A stretch of DNA of 11,507 nucleotides from Clostridia bacterium. Lineage in GTDB: Bacteria > Bacillota_A > Clostridia > Christensenellales > Borkfalkiaceae. A program made the position numbers and the translations under genes. Numbering within the stretch: the first letter of the stretch is position 1; every line of letters begins with the position of its first letter. The notes beneath the pieces are model-generated. The model saw nothing but the letters and a program-made list of their open reading frames with translations, was not told the DNA's origin and did no database searches. The stretch covers positions 1 through 11,507 of the forward strand of contig JAFTRD010000040.1 in NCBI GenBank assembly GCA_017462425.1, written 5' to 3'. Of this stretch, positions 6,780 through 11,507 are shown one piece after another.

Positions 6780-7568
6780 TTATTCTTCGTCGGGAAGGTC
6801 TACGTTGTGGTAAACGTTCTGCACGTCGTCAAGGTCTTCCAACGCCTCTAACATGTTTTCAAACGTCTTCACCTTGTCTTCGGGCAGAGTGATTTTATTC
6901 TGCGCAATCATAGAAACGGAGGCTTCTAAAAATACGATTTTATCCTCTACCTCTTCGTTGCGTCTGCCCTTGGGCGCAGCGGCTACCAGCTCGGCGTTCT
7001 TTTCTTCGAGATATTTACGTACGTCGGAGAACGCCTCGGGCGTAGTGAAAATTTCGTAAGCGTCTTCGCCCACCTCAATATCGTCTGCGCCGGCGTCCAG
7101 AGCGTACTCGGTCATGGTATCCTCGTCCAGCTCTACGCTGCGGGCAACGACGATGTAGCCCTTGTTTTCAAAGTTGTAGGATACGCAACCGGTGTTACCC
7201 ATGGAACCGCCGTGCTTGGAAAGAATACTTCTTACGTCGCCTGCGATACGGTTGTTGTTATCGGTAAGCGTTTGAATGATAACGGCAGAGCCGGCTACGC
7301 CGTAGCCTTCGTATACGAGTTCCTTGTAATCGGTGCCGCTCATTTCACCCGACGCCTTTTTAATGGAGCGCTGAATGTTATCGTTGGGCATGTTTGCCGC
7401 CTTTGCCTTGGCAATGACGTCCGCAAGTTTAGAGTTGGTGGCAGGGTTGGGATTGCCCTTTGCCGCAACGGCAAGCTCTCTGCCTAACTTGGTAAAGATT
7501 CTGCCACGGGCTGCGTCTGCCTTGCCCTTTTTGGCGGCTATATTGTGCCATTTGCTATGTCCTGACAT
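6780..7568 (-). CDS. yebC: YebC/PmpR-family protein
   Basis: The 262-residue protein begins with the hallmark MSGHSKWHNIAAKKGKADAARG and contains NMPNDNIQRSIKKASG (59-74), YEGYG (86-90) and LEALEDLDDVQNVYHN near the end, so family assignment is secure. YebC proteins were described as DNA-binding regulators; more recent work ties members of the family to translation at difficult peptide sequences. Most are about 240-250 residues. Here roughly 20 extra, charged residues at about 197-215 (AAPKGRRNEEVEDKIVFLE) separate the AELV and ASVSMIAQN segments. The ATG (7566-7568) has an AAGGAG site (complement of 7578-7583) 9 bases upstream, in the 18-base gap after the rRNA methyltransferase stop. The two genes therefore form an operon, fitting a ribosome-related role. 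Confidence 0.96.
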   Translation of the reverse strand: MSGHSKWHNIAAKKGKADAARGRIFTKLGRELAVAAKGNPNPATNSKLADVIAKAKAANMPNDNIQRSIKKASGEMSGTDYKELVYEGYGVAGSAVIIQTLTDNNNRIAGDVRSILSKHGGSMGNTGCVSYNFENKGYIVVARSVELDEDTMTEYALDAGADDIEVGEDAYEIFTTPEAFSDVRKYLEEKNAELVAAAPKGRRNEEVEDKIVFLEASVSMIAQNKITLPEDKVKTFENMLEALEDLDDVQNVYHNVDLPDEE

Positions 7569-7586
7569 ATTGTTTTTCTCCTTGTC

Positions 7587-8348
7587 TTATATTCTGTTAA
7601 ATTCAGATTGTTTTAAAACGTACATGGCAATCCCTGCGGAAACGCCTGCGTTCAGGCTCTCCTGGCTCTTGCGCATGGGAATGGTAATCGTATACGCTTT
7701 ACGCTCGTCCACCGTTTTGGAAATGCCGTGCCCCTCGTTACCGATGACCAGACAGTATTTTTCAGGCGGCGTAAAACGGAAAATATTTTCTCCGTTTAAG
7801 TCTGCCGTGACGAGCGGAACGCCCGTAAGCGCCTTAAAAATTTGCTCTTCCTCTCCGATATACAGCTTGGTATGGAACACGCCGCTCATGCTTGCCCGCA
7901 CCACCTTGGGGGCGTAGACGTCGCTGCAGCGAAGAAGATAAATTTCCTCATACCCCGCTGCATTTGCCGTACGAATGATGGTACCCAAATTCCCGGGGTC
8001 GGAAACGCCGTCCAATAAAAGACAGCTCTTTTTAGGCGCAATCACTTCTACCTGCGGCAGGCGAACGCAAGCCAAGACGCCCTGCGGATTTTTTTCGCCC
8101 GAGAGCTTTAAAAATACGTCGTCGGATACGGTTATCAAGGGCATGGGCGGTTCGGATAAAGGAACGGGATAGTACTTGGCTGCCGACTCGGAAAGCACCA
8201 AAAGGGTAATTTCCTGACCTGCAGCAATACATTCCGATACCATTTTTTCGCCCTCTACCAAGTATTCCTGATAAAGATTTCTATACTTCTTCTCTTGCAG
8301 AGAGAGAATTTTTTTAACCGTGGGATTGTTACGGGAAGTAATGAGCAT
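7587..8348 (-). CDS. TrmH/SpoU-family RNA 2'-O-methyltransferase
   Basis: This 253-residue enzyme should transfer a methyl group from S-adenosylmethionine to a ribose 2'-hydroxyl, probably in 23S rRNA (RlmB/YsgA-like). The N-terminal segment TSRNNPTVKKILSLQEKKYR and the FLVEGEKMV-like YLVEGEKMV (30-37) form the substrate-binding domain. The knotted SPOUT motifs follow: LDGVSDPGNLGTIIRTANAAG (112-132), IGNEGHGIS (202-210) and IPMRKSQESLNAGVSAGIA (about 223-241). I start at the ATG at 8346-8348, because alignment with the family begins at M-L-I-T-S-R-N-N-P. A TTG 11 codons upstream (8379-8381) falls inside the rplT terminator stem and is unlikely. No good ribosome site precedes the ATG, and a TATAAA at 8364-8369 would give a very short leader. 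It lies between the rplT operon and yebC. Confidence 0.93.
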   Translation of the reverse strand: MLITSRNNPTVKKILSLQEKKYRNLYQEYLVEGEKMVSECIAAGQEITLLVLSESAAKYYPVPLSEPPMPLITVSDDVFLKLSGEKNPQGVLACVRLPQVEVIAPKKSCLLLDGVSDPGNLGTIIRTANAAGYEEIYLLRCSDVYAPKVVRASMSGVFHTKLYIGEEEQIFKALTGVPLVTADLNGENIFRFTPPEKYCLVIGNEGHGISKTVDERKAYTITIPMRKSQESLNAGVSAGIAMYVLKQSEFNRI

Positions 8349-8380
8349 AATGCGTTGTACGTTTTTATAAAGAAAAGCCA

Positions 8381-8409
8381 AAAGCCTTTAAAAAAACATT
8401 AAAGGCTTT
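8381..8409 (-). terminator. Terminator of the infC-rpmI-rplT operon
   Basis: The 11-base-pair arms AAAGCCTTTAA and TTAAAGGCTTT (8381-8391 and 8399-8409) surround a 7-base loop. They lie 12 bases after the rplT stop. On the minus strand the stem is followed by a T-rich but interrupted tract (TGGCTTTTCTTTAT), so termination may be incomplete and the methyltransferase may be partly co-transcribed. Confidence 0.75.
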
Positions 8410-8421
8410 CGTGTTTTGATA

Positions 8422-8772
8422 TTACAGAGCTGCTTTCGCCTTTTCAACCAATGCGGTGAAGGCTGCAGGATCGGAAATAGCCAAGTCGGACAAAACTTTT
8501 CTGTTTAAAGTGATGTCTGCCTTCTTCAAACCGTTCATGAGCTTGCTGTAAGAAATGTTGTTCATTCTTGCAGCGGCGTTGATTCTGGCAATCCATAACG
8601 TTCTGAAATCTCTCTTTCTTCTCTTTCTGCCAACGTAAGCATACTGCAAAGATTTCATAACCGCTTCACGAGCGATTCTGTAAGAACGGTGCTTGCTACC
8701 GAAATAGCCCTTGGATAATCTTAAAATTTTTCTACGCTTTTTAACTGCGTTAACTGCTCTTTTAATACGCAT
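8422..8772 (-). CDS. rplT: 50S ribosomal protein L20
   Basis: The 116-residue, very basic protein matches L20 throughout: [25 protein letters not shown] at the start, [24 protein letters not shown] in the middle, and [23 protein letters not shown] leading to a helical C-terminal half. Length is normal (about 115-120). L20 binds 23S rRNA early in large-subunit assembly and, in Bacillota and Escherichia coli, represses its own operon by binding the mRNA. The ATG follows a full AGGAGGA site (complement of 8780-8786) at 7 bases, in the 15-base gap after rpmI. It is the last gene of infC-rpmI-rplT and is followed at once by a terminator hairpin. Together with the attenuated leader at 9565-9710, this suggests feedback control of the whole operon by L20. 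Confidence 0.98.
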   Translation of the reverse strand: MRIKRAVNAVKKRRKILRLSKGYFGSKHRSYRIAREAVMKSLQYAYVGRKRRKRDFRTLWIARINAAARMNNISYSKLMNGLKKADITLNRKVLSDLAISDPAAFTALVEKAKAAL

Positions 8773-8787
8773 TCTTATATCCTCCTA

Positions 8788-8988
8788 TTACTTCTTGTAC
8801 GGCATCATACTCTTAACCGTGTTTTCCTGGGTAGGAGATACGAGAGTATTGGTGTGCAGTCTTCTCATTCTCTTTCTGTTCTTGGTATCCGCAATGTGGT
8901 TCTTGCCGCCGTGGGGTCTTTTAACCTTGCCGGTAGCCGTCAACCAAAAGCGTTTTTTCGTTCCGCTATGCGATTTCTGTTTAGGCAT
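8788..8988 (-). CDS. rpmI: 50S ribosomal protein L35
   Basis: This is a 66-residue, lysine- and arginine-rich protein of normal L35 length. It begins MPKQKSHSGTKKRFWLTATGKVKRPHGGKNHIADTKNRKRMRRL, which is diagnostic: the K-x-K-x-H-x-G-x-x-K-R-F start, the T-G-K-V-K-R segment and the K-x-R-K-R-x-L-R-like centre. It is a component of the large ribosomal subunit. The ATG has a GGAGGA site (complement of 8998-9003) 9 bases upstream. It lies 33 bases after infC and 15 bases before rplT, in the conserved infC-rpmI-rplT order. Confidence 0.98.
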   Translation of the reverse strand: MPKQKSHSGTKKRFWLTATGKVKRPHGGKNHIADTKNRKRMRRLHTNTLVSPTQENTVKSMMPYKK

Positions 8989-9021
8989 AATCTATGTCCT
9001 CCAAATTTTTATTTTCTTTTT

Positions 9022-9564
9022 TTAATTATTTTTTTTGCTCTGTGCGTCGGCTTTTGCCGCAACCAACATCATGGTAATGTTTCTGCCTTCCTGTACGGGC
9101 TGCTTTTCCATAACACCCTTGCCTTCCAGCATGTCAAAGAAACGCTTCATCACGTCGATACCCAGCGATGCGTGCGCCATTTGTCTGCCACGGAGACGAA
9201 TGGAAACCTTCACCTTGTTGCCTGCGTCCAAAAACTTCATGGTTTGCTTTGCCTTGACGTTTAAATCACCTACGTCGATGGTCATGGAAAGCCCCACTTC
9301 CTTAATTTCCGTCACCTTTTGGTTCTTGCGGTTTTCCTTTTCACGCTTCATCTTTTCAAAGCGGAATTTGCCGTAGTCCATAATTTTGCATACGGGCGGT
9401 ACGGCGCCGGGGGAAATTTCCACCAAATCCAAATCTGCCTCTTCCGCTAAACGCAAGGCTTCCTGCGGGGGCATAACGCCCAGCATTTCGCCCGTGGAAG
9501 AGATTACTCTGACTTCTTTTGCCCGAATGTCGCCGTTGATACGGCTTTGGTCCTTGTAATTAAT
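9022..9564 (-). CDS. infC: Translation initiation factor IF-3 (ATT start)
   Basis: IF-3 binds the 30S subunit, keeps it apart from the 50S and checks start codon and initiator tRNA. The N-domain (about 9-78) includes NGDIRAKEVRVI and CKIMDYGKFRFEK (59-71). A charged linker KREKENRKNQK leads to the C-domain (about 84-170) with FLDAGNKVKVSIRLRGRQMAH. I start at the ATT at 9562-9564, giving 180 residues, a typical length. A GAGGTG Shine-Dalgarno (complement of 9572-9577) sits about 8 bases upstream, and ATT/ATC are the known unusual infC starts that let IF-3 repress itself. The GTG at 9577-9579 is the longer alternative, but it overlaps that ribosome site and adds five non-conserved residues. 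It is first in the infC-rpmI-rplT operon, behind an attenuator. Confidence 0.95.
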   Translation of the reverse strand: MNYKDQSRINGDIRAKEVRVISSTGEMLGVMPPQEALRLAEEADLDLVEISPGAVPPVCKIMDYGKFRFEKMKREKENRKNQKVTEIKEVGLSMTIDVGDLNVKAKQTMKFLDAGNKVKVSIRLRGRQMAHASLGIDVMKRFFDMLEGKGVMEKQPVQEGRNITMMLVAAKADAQSKKNN

Positions 9565-9571
9565 TTTCGTG

Positions 9572-9577
9572 CACCTC
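9572..9577 (-). promoter_or_regulatory. Shine-Dalgarno site that fixes the infC ATT start
   Basis: GAGGTG on the minus strand lies 7-8 bases before the ATT at 9562-9564, the optimal distance. No comparable site precedes the alternative GTG at 9577-9579, which overlaps it. Confidence 0.75.
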
Positions 9578-9580
9578 ACT

Positions 9581-9614
9581 AAAAAAATAACGGGTTGCCA
9601 GCAAAAGCAACCCG
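9581..9614 (-). terminator. Attenuator hairpin immediately before infC
   Basis: The 8-base-pair GC-rich stem CGGGTTGC/GCAACCCG (9607-9614 with 9591-9598 on the minus strand) has an 8-base loop. It is followed on that strand by TTATTTTTTT (complement of 9581-9590). It ends about 17 bases before the infC start, so it would stop transcription ahead of the operon unless overridden. Confidence 0.88.
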
Positions 9615-9716
9615 CAATAAAAGCCTTTTTATATCAGTGAAAACTGAAAGGAAATTATTGAGCCGTACCAAAACGCATTTGTACGGCGAGAAGGTTCTCT
9701 TCTGCTTAGCCTTTAT

Positions 9717-9745
9717 ATATTACTATAATTTCCCTCGTCTGTCAA
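9717..9745 (-). promoter_or_regulatory. Promoter of the infC-rpmI-rplT operon
   Basis: On the minus strand, a perfect TTGACA (9740-9745) and TAATAT (9717-9722) are 17 bases apart, with the start expected near 9710. A near copy of the -35 region (TTGTCAGACGA versus TTGACAGACGA) lies 44 bases upstream, followed after 17 bases by TAAAAA, so a weaker second promoter is possible. Confidence 0.8.
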
Positions 9746-9796
9746 CTGTTTTTTAGCGGTTTTTTATAGATTTTTCAATCGTCTGACAAGCCCTCT

Positions 9797-11227
9797 TTAT
9801 TCCTCTATTTCCGCCACCGGTTTTACGGGGAAGTCTACGTAGAAGGTACTGCCCTTGCCCACCTCGCTGCGTACGCCGAATTTGAATTCGTGCTTGACCA
9901 AAATAGTCTTTACGATGGAAAGCCCCAAGCCCGTGCCCTTGACGGGGCGTTTGTGCGTTTCACGGGCGCGGTAATAGCGTTCCCAAATGGTGCTTAGCTC
10001 TTCGGGGGGAATGCCCTTGCCCGTATCGGTGACGGTAAAGTGCGCCAAGCCGTTTTCGCCGTACAGACGCACGGTTACAATTTTATCCTCGCCCGTGTAG
10101 TTGACGGCGTTGCCGATGAGGTTATAGAGCACCTGACCTATTTTATCCTTGTCCGCCTCGATATATAAATCGTCCGCTATGTCTAACATAAAGCGGTAAC
10201 GGGAAGTTTCTCTTAAATAATCGAACCGTTCCACGATGGCACGTAAATAATCGGAGAGATTGAAGAGCGTGGGCTTGAACGATTCCAGTCCTGCGCGGAT
10301 TTTGGAGAGATCCAGCATATCATTGACGAGCGAGGACAAGCGGTCGGTTTCGTCGATGATGACCTGGGCGTGCTTGGCTCGCTTTTCGGGGTTATCGCCC
10401 GAAATTTCCTGGATCATGGAGGCGTACGCCTTGATCATGGTAAGCGGCGTTTTAAAGTCGTGCGAGACGTTGGCGATGAGCTCTTTCTGTACCTCGTTTG
10501 CTTTGGACAGCTCGCTTTCGGCGTAGTTTAAAGAGTCGGAAAGCTCCACGATTTCACGGTAGCTTGCGCCGCCCGCCTGCGTGAAGTTCACGCTTAAGTT
10601 GCCCGAGCTCATTCTGCGCGCCTTTTCCGTTAAATCGGCAATGGGACGGGAGACGTACATGGAAATTGCGCCTGATAAAACCGAGGCGATAATGAGCATA
10701 ATGAAGGCGATATACACCGTCTGAAAGACCATAATACCGAATACGGCTTTGCCTAAAACGTGCGTATCGGTAAGATATATAAACGCCTCGTTTCCGTTAA
10801 TGATAATTTTTCCGGCATAGGCGTAGAGATTGGAATCGACCTGATACACAAATCCGGCGTTTTCACGCATGCGGGGAATTTCCTCGGCAAACTCTGCATC
10901 CGTAGCCGTATCTTGTTCCAGGCGTGGAAAAAGGAGCACGCCCTCAGCCGACACGATGCGTGCGGTGACGTCGTACTCTTCCGATACGCTGATGAGATAG
11001 CCGCTGATTTGCGTATCCCAAGCCAAAAGACCGTGGAGTTCTTTGGTAATTTCTTTGGCTGCGTTGCTTAAATTCTGCACGGTGCGTTCACGGGAGACCT
11101 GTTGCAGAACGGTCATTTCACCCAAGCCGAACGCTACCACCGTGAGTAAAGCAAAGAAGAAGAAACTGATCCAAAGAATAAAATTAAGGCTTTTGGGTGT
11201 TTTTATTTTTTTCATCTTTCCCTGCAT
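9797..11227 (-). CDS. Sensor histidine kinase of a two-component system
   Basis: The 476-residue membrane kinase senses a signal outside the membrane and phosphorylates its partner regulator. A first membrane helix (about 15-37) and a second (about 163-191) flank an extracytoplasmic domain of about 125 residues with no motif I recognise. A HAMP linker follows (about 190-245). The HisKA segment NVSHDFKTPL carries phospho-acceptor His256. The ATPase domain has N369-N373 (NLIGN), DTGKGIP (401-407), WERYYR (415-420) and GTGLGLS (431-437), all intact. The ATG at 11225-11227 lacks a clear ribosome site. A second ATG four codons on (11213-11215) has AGGG close in front, so the start may be 11215. 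It lies 28 bases after the regulator stop, in the usual regulator-kinase operon. No terminator hairpin is visible between its stop and the infC promoter. The ligand is unknown. Confidence 0.95.
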   Translation of the reverse strand: MQGKMKKIKTPKSLNFILWISFFFFALLTVVAFGLGEMTVLQQVSRERTVQNLSNAAKEITKELHGLLAWDTQISGYLISVSEEYDVTARIVSAEGVLLFPRLEQDTATDAEFAEEIPRMRENAGFVYQVDSNLYAYAGKIIINGNEAFIYLTDTHVLGKAVFGIMVFQTVYIAFIMLIIASVLSGAISMYVSRPIADLTEKARRMSSGNLSVNFTQAGGASYREIVELSDSLNYAESELSKANEVQKELIANVSHDFKTPLTMIKAYASMIQEISGDNPEKRAKHAQVIIDETDRLSSLVNDMLDLSKIRAGLESFKPTLFNLSDYLRAIVERFDYLRETSRYRFMLDIADDLYIEADKDKIGQVLYNLIGNAVNYTGEDKIVTVRLYGENGLAHFTVTDTGKGIPPEELSTIWERYYRARETHKRPVKGTGLGLSIVKTILVKHEFKFGVRSEVGKGSTFYVDFPVKPVAEIEE

Positions 11228-11255
11228 AAGCCGAATGAATATGAATGAATCTTAT

Positions 11256-11507
11256 TTACGAATTTTGCGTTGCCTCGAATTTATACCCCACGCTGCGCAG
11301 GGTAACGATAAACTTACGGTAGTCCTTTAAACTGCTTCTCAGCATTTTAACGTGCGTGTCCACCGTACGATCGTCGCCGTAAAAATCAAACCCCCATACC
11401 TCGTATAAGAGCTTTTCACGGCTTAAAGCAATGCCGTTGTTCTGCACCATATAAAAGAGCAGCTCGTATTCCTTGGGCGTGAGGTCTATGCGCGCGCCGT
11501 CCACGTA
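11256..11507 (-). CDS. OmpR/PhoB-family response regulator, C-terminal part
   Basis: This is the 3' part (83 codons plus TAA) of a gene running off the window edge; the frame is still open at 11507. The visible peptide is the winged-helix effector domain: IDLTPKEYELLFYM is the first strand and helix, ALSREKLLYEVWGFDFYGDDRTVDTHVKMLRSSL carries the second and recognition helices, and LRSVGYKF is the wing, as in PhoB/OmpR regulators. The N-terminal receiver domain with its phospho-accepting Asp is outside the window. It precedes the histidine kinase by 28 bases and is almost certainly its partner. The gene's true start is not visible; the GTG at 11502-11504 is internal. Confidence 0.93.
   Translation of the reverse strand, partial: YVDGARIDLTPKEYELLFYMVQNNGIALSREKLLYEVWGFDFYGDDRTVDTHVKMLRSSLKDYRKFIVTLRSVGYKFEATQNS

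Larger units (their letters stand above)
9565..9710 (-). promoter_or_regulatory. infC operon leader, probable L20-type attenuation leader
   Basis: The predicted transcript starts near 9710 and runs about 145 nt before infC. Reading the minus strand, it has a small AGAAG/CTTCT hairpin (9699-9703 with 9689-9693), a perfect 7-base-pair stem GCCGTAC/GTACGGC (9681-9687 with 9662-9668) around a 12-base loop, a linker, and then a terminator hairpin just before the ribosome site. This layout agrees with the L20 leaders of Bacillota, where r-protein L20 binds the RNA and favours premature termination. No covariance search was run. Confidence 0.65.

Noticed and set aside
7375..7917. Plus-strand open frame of 180 codons across yebC and the methyltransferase gene
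   Set aside because: It crosses two genes with clear family motifs on the other strand and has no promoter or ribosome site.
8349..8381. TTG start giving the methyltransferase 11 extra residues
   Set aside because: The codon lies in the rplT terminator stem, has no ribosome site, and the extra residues are not part of the family's N-terminus.
8711..9264. Plus-strand hydrophobic frames of 104 and 136 codons opposite rplT, rpmI and infC
   Set aside because: The hydrophobic residues arise from the complement of lysine/arginine-rich ribosomal protein codons, a common artefact.
1..11507. CRISPR array, tRNA, rRNA, insertion sequence or phage genes
   Set aside because: No regularly spaced repeats, cloverleaf sequence, transposase or integrase motif, or paired terminal repeats were seen on either strand.

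Overview
The window is about 11.5 kb of compact chromosome from a bacterium, most likely a Bacillota/Clostridia-type lineage. This is inferred from consensus TTGACA/TATAAT promoters with 16-17 bp spacers, purine-rich Shine-Dalgarno sites, AT-rich spacers between moderate-GC genes, an infC-rpmI-rplT operon with an attenuated leader, and an OmpR-family two-component pair. Nothing indicates a phage, transposon, CRISPR array, tRNA or rRNA. The content is mostly housekeeping.

Layout. Positions 1-2705 (+) carry glycolysis: the 3' end of pgk, then tpiA, then gpmI with its own strong promoter after a terminator. Positions 2758-4992 (-) carry an aconitase-superfamily hydratase, convergent with gpmI across a bidirectional terminator. 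Positions 5126-5638 (+) carry a small two-helix membrane protein with a PH-like domain, whose promoter implies a leaderless mRNA. Positions 5703-6458 (-) carry a short-chain dehydrogenase with its own promoter. The 321-base spacer at 6459-6779 holds that promoter, the terminator for yebC and an unexplained structured stretch. Positions 6780-8348 (-) carry a TrmH/SpoU rRNA methyltransferase followed by yebC. Positions 8422-9564 (-) carry infC-rpmI-rplT, preceded by a leader of about 145 nt with a terminator hairpin just ahead of infC. Positions 9797-11507 (-) carry a sensor histidine kinase and, cut by the window edge, its response regulator.

How the genes work together. pgk, tpiA and gpmI encode steps of the glycolytic trunk. 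infC, rpmI, rplT, the rRNA methyltransferase and yebC serve translation and ribosome function. The kinase/regulator pair is a classic membrane sensor and DNA-binding partner with unknown stimulus.

The most striking observation is in tpiA. Its reading frame ends at a TGA exactly where the second glycine of the phosphate-binding loop 8 should be. The missing C-terminus continues in frame for 15 recognisable residues to a TAA. The apparent changes are all of the G-to-T (or C-to-A) type and cluster in about 20 bases, so this is either an inactivated enzyme or a sequence error. Other points of note are the leaderless PH-domain gene, an ATT start codon for infC, a serine-to-alanine change in the hydratase active-site motif, and an extra segment in YebC. 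I see no convincing undescribed multi-gene system here.
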